This document shows, in pieces, positions 8,880 through 15,842 of a DNA stretch of 39,418 nt (the first letter of the stretch is position 1; every line of letters begins with the position of its first letter). The position numbers were made by a program, and so were the translations under genes. The notes below the pieces were generated by a model. It was not told where the DNA came from. It did no database searches and was given only the letters and a program-made list of their open reading frames with translations. Where the stretch lies: NCBI GenBank assembly GCA_945898515.1, contig CAMDIH010000017.1, positions 1-39,418 of the forward strand, given 5' to 3'. The DNA comes from Candidatus Neomicrothrix parvicella RN1 (GTDB taxonomy: Bacteria; Actinomycetota; Acidimicrobiia; Acidimicrobiales; VFJN01).

Positions 8880-9383
8880 TCATCGCGCTCGCGCCACCAC
8901 CAGGCCGTGCACCTCGCCGCAGCCCGCGGCTCGCAGCACCCGAGCCGCCGCCACCAACGTGGCCCCGGTGGTGGCCACATCATCGATCAGCAACACACAC
9001 GATGGGATCGAGCCCGTCGCCCGAAAACCCGGATTCCGCCGCCGATCGCTCCGAGATTGGCCCGCTTGGGGGGGCCCCGGGAGCCGACGGAGGAGCGGTT
9101 GGCACCGCAGCGAGCGGCGGCGGGCCACCGCTCGTGCCAGCAGTTCGGCCTGGTCGAATCCGCGTTGCCGCCGGCGAGCGGCCCCGGTGGGGGCCCAGGT
9201 GACGGTAAAGGAACCTCCCGGGGGCACGAGGAGCGCGAGTCGGTTGGCCATCTCGGTGATCAAACCACGATGGCCGCGATTCTTGAGCGCGGTGATGAGA
9301 ACCCGGGCCTCATCGTCATAGGCCATGAGCGCCCGGCAGGAATCCAGGCCCAGGGGGACAACCAGCGACGGCGGCGGGTGCAT
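8880..9383 (-). CDS. ComF family phosphoribosyltransferase, lacking the N-terminal zinc finger
   Basis: ComF-family proteins are type I phosphoribosyltransferase-fold proteins linked to DNA uptake and processing; the substrate is unknown. The 167-residue product contains the YDDEARVLITALKNRG start of the domain, a central RRRQRGFDQAELLARAVA helix and the PRPP-binding loop VLLIDDVATTGAT near residue 135. Canonical ComF has a four-cysteine zinc finger of about 40 residues before this domain. Here only about 20 residues precede it and the only cysteine is C16. The ATG is supported by a TAGGGT box exactly six bases upstream, suggesting a leaderless transcript that fixes the N-terminus. It heads the run that continues with hpf and secA. 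Confidence 0.85.
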   Translation of the reverse strand: MHPPPSLVVPLGLDSCRALMAYDDEARVLITALKNRGHRGLITEMANRLALLVPPGGSFTVTWAPTGAARRRQRGFDQAELLARAVARRRSLRCQPLLRRLPGPPQAGQSRSDRRRNPGFRATGSIPSCVLLIDDVATTGATLVAAARVLRAAGCGEVHGLVVARAR

Positions 9384-9389
9384 GGGGGC

Positions 9390-9395
9390 ACCCTA
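9390..9395 (-). promoter_or_regulatory. Candidate leaderless promoter -10 box, comF (TAGGGT-N6-ATG)
   Basis: TAGGGT ends exactly six bases (GCCCCC) before the comF ATG at 9383. This geometry would place the transcription start at or next to the start codon. It is one of seven identical arrangements in the window. Confidence 0.5.
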
Positions 9396-9470
9396 GGCAG
9401 CAGGTGCGACAACCCCGGGGGGTCGAAGCGGACGCATCCGTCCCTTTGCGTAGATCGGAAGGGAAGATGA

Positions 9471-9506
9471 ACCCGCACCACCCGCACCACCCGCACCACC
9501 CGCCCC
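9471..9506 (+). repeat. 9-bp tandem repeat before the exported-protein gene
   Basis: Three perfect copies of ACCCGCACC (9471-9479, 9480-9488, 9489-9497) are followed by a fourth with one change (ACCCGCCCC, 9498-9506). They end six bases before the AAGGAG ribosome binding site of the gene at 9523. The array lies in the divergent region between comF and that gene, so unit-number variation could alter leader length or promoter spacing. Confidence 0.8.
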
Positions 9507-9522
9507 GCGGCAAGGAGAAACC

Positions 9523-10278
9523 ATGGCCACCCCGTCTGAACCCAACCGTCGCCGCACCCTGATCGCCGTTGGCGTGCTGGCCGTGCTCGCCGTCGGTGGG
9601 GTGGGAGTGCTCATCCTCACCGACGACGATGCCGACGACGGCGCCACCGCCGGCACAACCCTGGCCCCCACCACCAGCACAACCCTGGCCACCACCACCA
9701 GCACCAAGCCAGCCTTTGACCCGACCGTGGACCTATCCGTGCCGATCTTCCCGGACCCGGGATCCTCCCAGCGCTTCGACGACCCCGGGGCTCTCGTCAC
9801 CGCCTGGGTCATCGTTAGGCTCGGCTTCTCCGCACCGGTAGTGGACTCCTTCGTCCCTGAACCCGGGAACCCCGACGCCGGTGACGTAGCCGTGCGCTCC
9901 TTTGCCGAAGGTGCCCCCACCCAGGTGCAAGTTCGCCGTCTCGCCGACGACACCTGGTTCGTGGTGGGCGCCCGAACCGACTCCATCCAACTCACCACCC
10001 CCGCCGTTGGCGCCACCATCGCCATGCCCCAGACTCTGGTTGGGATGGCCTACGCCCCCGAGGGCACGGTAGAGGTAGTGCTCTACGCCGATGGCGAAAG
10101 CGAACCCATCGGCACGACGGTGGTCACCGGGCGCGGCGACGGGGTGCTCGGCTCCTTCCAGGGCCGACTCACCTTCACCGTGCCCAGCGGAGTCCGGTAC
10201 GGCTATCTCTTACTCCGCAGCACCGGCGGCGAATCCGGGGGCACCGTGGCCGCGCAAGCGGTGCGGGTCGGCTTCTAA
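9523..10278 (+). CDS. Membrane-anchored exported protein with Thr-rich linker and Gmad2-like C-terminal domain
   Basis: The 251-residue product has a short cytoplasmic N-terminus with Arg residues, one membrane helix (about 12-32), an acidic segment (DDDADDG) and a Thr/Ser/Ala linker (about 41-62). A folded extracytoplasmic part of about 185 residues follows. The C-terminal 95 residues (SIQLTTPAVGATIAMPQTLVG onward, then alternating strands) resemble the immunoglobulin-like Gmad2 domain of envelope and germination-associated proteins; I hold this loosely. The middle part (70-150) is unrecognised. There is no lipobox cysteine, so it is probably anchored by the uncleaved helix. AAGGAG five bases before the ATG fixes the start. 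The comF-to-sahH interval is where mycobacteria carry lpqB and mtrAB; this gene may be a functional stand-in, but I see no LpqB beta-propeller. Confidence 0.75.
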   Translation: MATPSEPNRRRTLIAVGVLAVLAVGGVGVLILTDDDADDGATAGTTLAPTTSTTLATTTSTKPAFDPTVDLSVPIFPDPGSSQRFDDPGALVTAWVIVRLGFSAPVVDSFVPEPGNPDAGDVAVRSFAEGAPTQVQVRRLADDTWFVVGARTDSIQLTTPAVGATIAMPQTLVGMAYAPEGTVEVVLYADGESEPIGTTVVTGRGDGVLGSFQGRLTFTVPSGVRYGYLLLRSTGGESGGTVAAQAVRVGF

Positions 10279-10336
10279 CCAGCCCGCCGCCTCGATACCC
10301 CCACCCGCTCGCCTGGACGACGCGTTGGGGCCCGTG

Positions 10337-10354
10337 GGCCAGGGGTAACTGGCC
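10337..10354. terminator. Candidate bidirectional terminator hairpin
   Basis: GGCCAG (10337-10342) and CTGGCC (10349-10354) form a perfect six-base stem with a six-base loop. They lie midway between the convergent stops of the exported-protein gene and ahcY. There is no T-run on either side, so if it terminates at all it would be of the tract-less hairpin type seen in actinobacteria. Confidence 0.35.
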
Positions 10355-10405
10355 GAGGGCGGGTTCCCGACGCGCCATTAGCGGATGGAGCGGAAATCGA
10401 GCCCG

Positions 10406-11851
10406 CTAGTAGCGGTAGTTGTCGTGCTTGTACGGGCCCGACTCGGGAATGCCGAGGTAGTCGGCCTGCTCCGGAGTCAGCGTGCTGAGTTTTACTCCGA
10501 GGGCATCGAGGTGCAGCCGAGCCACCCGCTCGTCGAGAACCTTCGGGAGCACATACACGCCGAGGGGATAGTCCTCTGTCTTGGTGAACAACTCGATCTG
10601 CGCCAGTACCTGGTTGGTGAAACTCATCGACATCACGAAACTGGGGTGTCCCGTGGCGTTACCCAAGTTCAGCAGGCGACCCTCCGAGAGCATGATGATC
10701 GAGTGCCCATCGGGGAACACAAACTCGTGCACCTGCGGCTTGATCTCGACCTTGCGGACATCACTCTGACGAGCCAATCCAGCGATGTCGATCTCGTTGT
10801 CGAAGTGCCCGATGTTCCCGACGATGGCGTTGTGCTTCATGTTGGCCATGTGCTCGGCGGTGATGATGCCCTTGTTGCCGGTGGTGGTGATGAAGATGTC
10901 GGCGGTGCCCAGCACCGCCTCGAGGGTGTTGACCTCAAAGCCCTCCATCACGGCCTGCAACGCGCAGATCGGGTCGATCTCGGTCACGATCACCCGAGCG
11001 CCCTGACCCCGCAGCGACTGGGCGCTTCCCTTGCCCACCTCGCCGTAACCACAGACCACTGCCACCTTGCCGCCGAGCATCACATCCACGGCCCGGTTGA
11101 TGCCGTCGATGAGGCTGTGGCGACATCCGTAGAGGTTGTCGAACTTCGACTTGGTAACCGAGTCGTTGACGTTGATGGCCGGGAAGAGCAACTGGTCGGC
11201 TTCGAACATCTGGTAGAGCCGATGTACCCCTGTGGTCGTCTCCTCGGTGACGCCCTTGATCTGGCTGGCGATGGTGGTCCACCGATTCGGGTCCTCGGCC
11301 AGGGATCGCTTCAGGGTGTCCACGATGACACCCCACTCCTCGGAATCATCCTCGGTGGCATCGGGCACGACCCCCGCTTTTTCGAACGCCACGCCCTTGT
11401 GCACCAGCAAGGTGGCGTCGCCGCCGTCGTCGAGGATCATGTTGGGACCACCGCCATCGGGCCAGGCCAACACCTGCTCCGTGCACCACCAGTACTCCTC
11501 GAGTGTCTCACCCTTCCACGCGTAGACCGGCACCCCCTGGGGGTTCTCGACGGTGCCCTCGGGGCCCACGGCTACCGCGGCGGCGGCGTGATCCTGGGTG
11601 GAGAAGATGTTGCAACTGACCCAGCGAACCTGTGCACCGAGGGCAGTAAGGGTCTCGATGAGTACGGCGGTTTGGATCGTCATGTGGAGCGATCCGGTGA
11701 TGCGAGCGCCTCGGAGGGGCTTGCTATCGGTGAACTCAGCCCGCAGGGCCATGAGGCCAGGCATCTCAACCTCGGCGAGATCCATCTCCTTGCGACCCCA
11801 GGGGGCCAGTGCGAGGTCGGCGACCTTAAAATCCTGATCAGGGTGGGACAT
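10406..11851 (-). CDS. ahcY: Adenosylhomocysteinase
   Basis: AhcY reversibly hydrolyses S-adenosylhomocysteine to adenosine and homocysteine, removing the product inhibitor of methyltransferases; it uses tightly bound NAD+. The 481-residue protein shows the NAD site [20 protein letters not shown], the substrate region with [13 protein letters not shown], and the C-terminal HDNYRY whose Lys/Tyr-type tail completes the neighbouring subunit's NAD site. An insertion of about 40 residues ([20 protein letters not shown] region) is characteristic of the long bacterial/plant form. The ATG at 11851 is chosen over an in-frame GTG ten codons upstream because AGGAGG lies six bases before it. It lies 114 bases downstream of the isomerase gene, with a structured leader between. 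Confidence 0.97.
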   Translation of the reverse strand: MSHPDQDFKVADLALAPWGRKEMDLAEVEMPGLMALRAEFTDSKPLRGARITGSLHMTIQTAVLIETLTALGAQVRWVSCNIFSTQDHAAAAVAVGPEGTVENPQGVPVYAWKGETLEEYWWCTEQVLAWPDGGGPNMILDDGGDATLLVHKGVAFEKAGVVPDATEDDSEEWGVIVDTLKRSLAEDPNRWTTIASQIKGVTEETTTGVHRLYQMFEADQLLFPAINVNDSVTKSKFDNLYGCRHSLIDGINRAVDVMLGGKVAVVCGYGEVGKGSAQSLRGQGARVIVTEIDPICALQAVMEGFEVNTLEAVLGTADIFITTTGNKGIITAEHMANMKHNAIVGNIGHFDNEIDIAGLARQSDVRKVEIKPQVHEFVFPDGHSIIMLSEGRLLNLGNATGHPSFVMSMSFTNQVLAQIELFTKTEDYPLGVYVLPKVLDERVARLHLDALGVKLSTLTPEQADYLGIPESGPYKHDNYRY

Positions 11852-11908
11852 TGGTTCCTCCTGTGGACGCGCCACGGGCACGCCAAGCGGTTGTGGTTAT
11901 GCGATGAG

Positions 11909-11944
11909 GGGCTGGCTGCCAACAAGCAGCACCCTGATCAGCCC
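11909..11944 (-). promoter_or_regulatory. Structured 5' leader hairpin of ahcY
   Basis: On the transcribed (minus) strand, GGGCUG pairs with CAGCCC as an outer six-base stem. GCUGC pairs with GCAGC as an inner five-base stem with loop UUGUUG. An eight-base bulge (AUCAGGGU) lies on the 5' side only. The hairpin ends 58 bases before the ahcY start. Because no T-run follows, a regulatory leader is as plausible as a terminator after the isomerase gene. I could not match it to a known SAH or SAM riboswitch by eye. Confidence 0.4.
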
Positions 11945-11955
11945 GACCGAGAACA

Positions 11956-11961
11956 ATAGTA
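11956..11961 (-). promoter_or_regulatory. Candidate -10 box for ahcY (TACTAT)
   Basis: TACTAT on the minus strand lies just after the isomerase stop codon and upstream of the leader hairpin. Transcription starting about seven bases downstream would give an ahcY leader of roughly 100 bases that includes the hairpin. No -35 element is recognisable. Confidence 0.35.
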
Positions 11962-11965
11962 GTGG

Positions 11966-12997
11966 TTAGGGGGCAAGCGCCGCTTTCAGGTCCACCAGCA
12001 CCGGGATGGGTCCCGGATCTACCCCGGCGGCGGCGGCCATATGCAGGCTGACCAGGTCGGCCTGCACGATCAGGTCGAACAACTGGGCCAGTGCCCCCTC
12101 CCCCCGTGCGTTGATGTCTACGACCGCGTGCACGACCTCATCGATGATGTCGAAGGTGAGGTCGAAGCGACGGGCCACCTGCGGATGCTCGAAATCGTGG
12201 CGGAACCGCACGACCGTCATGATCTGACGGGTGACATCGCCGTGCTGGCCCCACCCGCAGATCTCGTTGTGACACAGCTCCGGGAGGCTGGCGGCAAACG
12301 CCGGGGCTTTAGCGTTCTCGTTCACCTGGCACTTGAAGCGATACGCCGCGACGGCCCCGAGCGCGTCGCCGCCGTAGGCCACCGGAATGGTGCGGCCGAT
12401 CTCCCGGGCGATCTGTTGGGCCAGACCCCCATCACGAATCAGCTCGTCGCGACGACGAGCAAGCTGGGCCACGGCCTCGGCTACTTGCTGCGTAGCCCCC
12501 GGGAACAACCCCATCTGTTCCAAAACCATCAACGGCGGGATGCTCACCGCCCCGATCCCGGCGCGGGGCATGGGGATGTCGGGCAAGGCAATAGCGGGCG
12601 CATCCCATTCGACGGCTAACGCCGCCAGAGCACCGCCGCGCGATAGCACCACCATGTGGGCACCAACCTCGGCGGCGGCGCGAGCCGCGGCGAGGGTTTC
12701 TTCGGTGGCCCCCGAGTAGGAAATGGCGAAGCACAACGTGCCCGGCCCCACGAACGCCGGGATCTCATGGCCCTTGACCACCGTGACCGGCACGGACAGG
12801 AAGGGACCGGCGATGGCCCTGAGCACATCCCCGGCGATACCGCTGCCCCCCATGCCGAGCACCACCACGTTCTGAACTGTTTGGCGGTCCGGGAGACCAG
12901 TGACCCCCGCCGCCAACTCGGCGGCCTCGGCCACCTGATCCGGTAGCGCCGCCGCCAAGTCGAACATACCGACGGAATCGAGAAGATCGCCGCTCAT
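11966..12997 (-). CDS. Bifunctional phosphoglucose/phosphomannose isomerase (SIS domain)
   Basis: This family interconverts fructose-6-phosphate with glucose-6-phosphate and mannose-6-phosphate, feeding both glycolysis and GDP-mannose synthesis. The 343-residue protein has two SIS domains. The first contains VVVLGMGGSGIAGDVL (about 44-59) and the phosphosugar loop ISYSGATEET. The second contains PVAYGGDALGAVAAYRFKCQVNENAK and ELCHNEICGW, where the Glu/His residues typical of the bifunctional archaeal and actinobacterial enzymes sit. The start overlaps no neighbour; the Trm112-like gene ends six bases upstream. Its position next to ManB supports a mannose-6-phosphate role. Single-function annotation as a SIS-domain sugar isomerase is the fallback. 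Confidence 0.85.
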   Translation of the reverse strand: MSGDLLDSVGMFDLAAALPDQVAEAAELAAGVTGLPDRQTVQNVVVLGMGGSGIAGDVLRAIAGPFLSVPVTVVKGHEIPAFVGPGTLCFAISYSGATEETLAAARAAAEVGAHMVVLSRGGALAALAVEWDAPAIALPDIPMPRAGIGAVSIPPLMVLEQMGLFPGATQQVAEAVAQLARRRDELIRDGGLAQQIAREIGRTIPVAYGGDALGAVAAYRFKCQVNENAKAPAFAASLPELCHNEICGWGQHGDVTRQIMTVVRFRHDFEHPQVARRFDLTFDIIDEVVHAVVDINARGEGALAQLFDLIVQADLVSLHMAAAAGVDPGPIPVLVDLKAALAP

Positions 12998-13003
12998 CAG
13001 GAC

Positions 13004-13240
13004 CTACACCTCGAAGGTGGGCCGGATGTTTTGGGCCTCCGCTTTGGCGAGGAGCCGATCGTGCTCGGCCTCCACCACCGTCTCCGCTTCATCCACCAGC
13101 ATGATGGGGATGTCGTCTTTGATGGCGTACCTCCGCTGGAGCCGAGGGTTGTAGAGGGAGTCCTCGTCGGTGAAATAGAGCAAGGGGCCCTTATCGTCGG
13201 GGCAGGCGAGAATCTCGAGTAGTTGTGGGTCGAGGGCCAT
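13004..13240 (-). CDS. Trm112-like small protein
   Basis: The 78-residue protein has the Trm112/UPF0434 pattern: LLEILACPDDKGPL at residues 7-20, a middle LYNPRLQRRYAIKDDIPIMLVDEAE, and an acidic helix. In eukaryotes and archaea Trm112 activates methyltransferases. Bacterial copies are usually next to sugar or cell-wall genes and their partner is mostly unknown. Only one cysteine (C14) is present, so the four-cysteine zinc site of some Trm112 proteins cannot form. AAGGAG eight bases before the ATG at 13240 supports the start. It is sandwiched between manB and the isomerase, as in other actinobacteria. Confidence 0.85.
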   Translation of the reverse strand: MALDPQLLEILACPDDKGPLLYFTDEDSLYNPRLQRRYAIKDDIPIMLVDEAETVVEAEHDRLLAKAEAQNIRPTFEV

Positions 13241-13275
13241 GGTGGATCTCCTTGGATAGGGCTAGGCGGGGGCGG

Positions 13276-14625
13276 TCAGTGGAACAGGGCCAGAACTTCG
13301 GCCACGCGCTCGGCACAGGATGCCTCGTCGGGCGCCTCGAGGTTCAGTCGAAGGAGTGGCTCGGTGTTGGACGGGCGGAGGTTGAACCACCACGCGCCCT
13401 GATCCACGGTGAGGCCGTCGAGGTGGTCTTGGTGGTCGGTGGGATAGTGAGCGGCAACGCGGGCGATCACGGCATGGGCATCGGCGACCACCGTGTTGAT
13501 CTCGCCGGAAGCGGCGTAGCGGTCGAATGGTTGGCGCAACTCCGAGAGGGGGACGCCAGCCTGGGCGAGTTGCTCCAAAACAACCAGCGCCGCGATGGAC
13601 CCCGAATCGGCCCGGTAGTTGTCTCGAAAGTAGTAGTGCGCCGAGTGCTCGCCCCCGAAGGCCGCACCCGTCTCGGCCATCACCGACTTGATGAAGCTGT
13701 GCCCCACCCGGGTGCGCACCGGGATGCCACCGCGCTCGCGCACCACCTCGGCCACCGCCTTGGAGCAGATGCAGTTGTGCAGGATCGTGGCACCGGGATT
13801 CTTCTCGAGTACACCGGCCGCCACGATGGCGGTGGTGAGCGAACCAGATAGAGCCTGGCCCTGATCATCCACGAGGAACACCCGGTCGGCGTCACCATCG
13901 AAGGCCAGGCCCACATCGGCGCCCACCTCGAGTACCCGGGCCTGTAGGTCGCGGAGGTTTTCGGGCTGGATGGGATCGGCGGGATGGTTGGGAAAGCGGC
14001 CGTCGAGTTCGCCGTAGATGATCTCGAGGTCCATGGGGAGGCCCTCGAACACTGCGGGCACCACAAGGCCCCCCATGCCGTTGGCGGTATCGGCCACGAT
14101 TTTGAGCGGTCGTAACGCCGCCGTATCCACGAAGGACCGCACGTGATCGGCGAAGGCGCCAAGCAGGTCGAGTGACCGGTATCCGCCTCGCGGGCCGGCG
14201 GCTGGCGGTACCCCTGCCTCCACCATCGCCTTGATGTCCCCCAGGCCCGTGTCTTCGCCAATCGGGGCGGCACCGGCCAAACACATTTTCATGCCGTTGT
14301 ACTGGGCCGGGTTATGCGATGCCGTGAACATCACCGCGGGCGCATCAAGCGAGCCCGCCGCGAAATAGACGAGGTCGGTGGAGGCCAGGCCCACATCCAC
14401 GATGTCGAGACCCTGCTCCTGCACTCCCAGGGCAAAAGCAGCCGCCAAGGCCACCCCCGACTCGCGCATGTCGCGGCCCATGATGACCATGCTGGCCCCG
14501 CCGGGCCGGCTGCTCACAAAACGGGCAAAGGCGCCGCCAACGGCGTGAGCCAGGGTCGGGTCGAGTTGATCGGGGGTGATACCCCGAATGTCGTAGGCCT
14601 TGAAGATGACATCGAGATCAGGCAT
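13276..14625 (-). CDS. manB: Phosphomannomutase/phosphoglucomutase
   Basis: This alpha-D-phosphohexomutase converts mannose-6-phosphate to mannose-1-phosphate (or the glucose equivalents) for GDP-mannose and other nucleotide sugars. The 449-residue protein begins with IFKAYDIRGI. It carries the phosphoserine loop TASHNP (101-106, Ser103) and the metal-binding loop DGDADR (243-248). GGEHSAHYYFRD follows, where the GEXS sugar-binding motif is read as GEHS, and the C-terminal phosphate-binding loop RPSNTEPLLR. All four domains are intact. A TAGGGT box ends nine bases before the ATG and there is no Shine-Dalgarno. It begins the manB, Trm112-like, isomerase, ahcY run. Confidence 0.93.
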   Translation of the reverse strand: MPDLDVIFKAYDIRGITPDQLDPTLAHAVGGAFARFVSSRPGGASMVIMGRDMRESGVALAAAFALGVQEQGLDIVDVGLASTDLVYFAAGSLDAPAVMFTASHNPAQYNGMKMCLAGAAPIGEDTGLGDIKAMVEAGVPPAAGPRGGYRSLDLLGAFADHVRSFVDTAALRPLKIVADTANGMGGLVVPAVFEGLPMDLEIIYGELDGRFPNHPADPIQPENLRDLQARVLEVGADVGLAFDGDADRVFLVDDQGQALSGSLTTAIVAAGVLEKNPGATILHNCICSKAVAEVVRERGGIPVRTRVGHSFIKSVMAETGAAFGGEHSAHYYFRDNYRADSGSIAALVVLEQLAQAGVPLSELRQPFDRYAASGEINTVVADAHAVIARVAAHYPTDHQDHLDGLTVDQGAWWFNLRPSNTEPLLRLNLEAPDEASCAERVAEVLALFH

Positions 14626-14634
14626 GAAGGCTGC

Positions 14635-14640
14635 ACCCTA
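14635..14640 (-). promoter_or_regulatory. Candidate -10 box, manB (TAGGGT, nine bases before ATG)
   Basis: TAGGGT ends nine bases (GCAGCCTTC) before the manB ATG at 14625. It lies in the 25-base gap after the GtrA-GT2 fusion gene. The expected leader is three bases or fewer, as at secA. Confidence 0.45.
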
Positions 14641-14650
14641 CCGGGGACCG

Positions 14651-15835
14651 CTAGGCCACGGAGGACTCCAGAACCCCCGACGGAAGCTCATAGACACCCG
14701 CAGCCGACCACCGGCGAATGCGCCAGATGTCGCGAATGAGGCGGGCCGTGTCCCGGACGAGCTGCACGGTGGAGTGCTCCGGGCTCCCGAGATGCACCGG
14801 CACTTCGATCAGCGAGAAGCCGTACCGTTCCACCAGGTGCAGTAGCTCGATGTCGAACGCGAAGCGGTCGACTCGGGCCACTGAGAAGATGGTTTTGGCT
14901 ACATCGGAGCGAAAGGCTTTGAGGCCACACTGCGTGTCATGGGGATGACTCAGCAGCACTCCCATCGCCAGCAGGTTCACCACCCGACTGCCCACCCCCC
15001 GCAACCAACCGGCACCGTCTTCGACCACCGTGTCGGGGTGTCGGCGGCTCCCCACCGCCACGTCCCATCCGGCCTCCACCTCCCGCAGCACGTTGCCAAG
15101 TTGGTCGGGCGAGTACGCCAGATCGGCATCGGTGAAGGCGATCGATCGGCCCCGCGCTACCGCCACGCCAGCACGAATGGCGGCACCTTTGCCGCGATTT
15201 TCCGGAAGCACCAACACCTGATCGGCCCCGCCGACCAAGGCGGCATCGGCGGTACCATCCTGAGACCCATCGTCGACCACGATGATTTCCAGGCCGCCGT
15301 CAACCCCGATCCAAGCCAGCGCGGCACGGATGGCACCAATGGTGCCCCCGATACGAGTCGCTTCCCCCAGGGCGGGGATGATGACCGTCGCCCGCATCTG
15401 CCCCGGGGCCGGGGCCCGGGGCACCTGCTGGTGGAGCGCCCGTCGCACCGCGCCGAGGAGCACCGCCCGATACAGGACTAGCCGAAGCACGCCGGCCATG
15501 GACAGCGACACCAACTTGGCCGCCACCAGACCGCCGGTGGTCTCGAAGCCATGGGCGGCGAAGAGCGACCGCAGGACCAGCACATCCAGGGTGCCCGCCA
15601 GCAACGCCACCACCACGAACGCCGCCGGGAACCGCACCCAACGCACGTAAGGGTCAGACCGAAACGTGAACGACGAATGCAAGACGTAAGAGAGCACCGA
15701 GGCCACCGCGATGGCGGTCGCGTTAGCCACCACCAGAATCCAGCCAAGTCCTTGACGGAAAAACACCAGCAAGCCGATGTCCACCAGCGTGGGCACTACG
15801 GCCACGAGCAGGATGCGGAGCGGACGCTGCGTCAT
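14651..15835 (-). CDS. GtrA-like membrane domain fused to a DPM1-type family 2 glycosyltransferase
   Basis: This 394-residue protein joins two modules. Residues 1-130 hold four hydrophobic helices of GtrA type (LVDIGLLVFF near 17-26, SYVLHSSFTFRS at 49-60), a family involved in moving polyprenyl-phosphate sugars across the membrane. Residues 148-394 are a GT2 domain: IIVVDDGSQDGT (184-195), the DADLAY metal motif (236-241), NRGKGAAIRAGV and CGLKAFR. These match dolichol-phosphate mannose synthase-like enzymes. The fusion suggests synthesis of a polyprenyl-phosphate sugar and its flipping by one polypeptide. The ATG at 15835 is chosen because the longer in-frame extension reads through the upstream gene and is not GtrA-like. 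It starts seven bases after that gene's stop. Confidence 0.88.
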   Translation of the reverse strand: MTQRPLRILLVAVVPTLVDIGLLVFFRQGLGWILVVANATAIAVASVLSYVLHSSFTFRSDPYVRWVRFPAAFVVVALLAGTLDVLVLRSLFAAHGFETTGGLVAAKLVSLSMAGVLRLVLYRAVLLGAVRRALHQQVPRAPAPGQMRATVIIPALGEATRIGGTIGAIRAALAWIGVDGGLEIIVVDDGSQDGTADAALVGGADQVLVLPENRGKGAAIRAGVAVARGRSIAFTDADLAYSPDQLGNVLREVEAGWDVAVGSRRHPDTVVEDGAGWLRGVGSRVVNLLAMGVLLSHPHDTQCGLKAFRSDVAKTIFSVARVDRFAFDIELLHLVERYGFSLIEVPVHLGSPEHSTVQLVRDTARLIRDIWRIRRWSAAGVYELPSGVLESSVA

Positions 15836-15842
15836 GGTTGGC

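Noticed and set aside
9471-9506. CRISPR-like repeat array
   Set aside because: Units are 9 bp and directly adjacent without spacers; a simple tandem repeat.
10385-11959. 524-codon plus-strand ORF opposite ahcY
   Set aside because: A shadow of ahcY caused by GC-rich codon use; the ahcY motifs and ribosome binding site are unambiguous.
11852-11965. Known SAH riboswitch
   Set aside because: A hairpin is present but I could not find the conserved SAH riboswitch core by eye; kept only as an unclassified leader.
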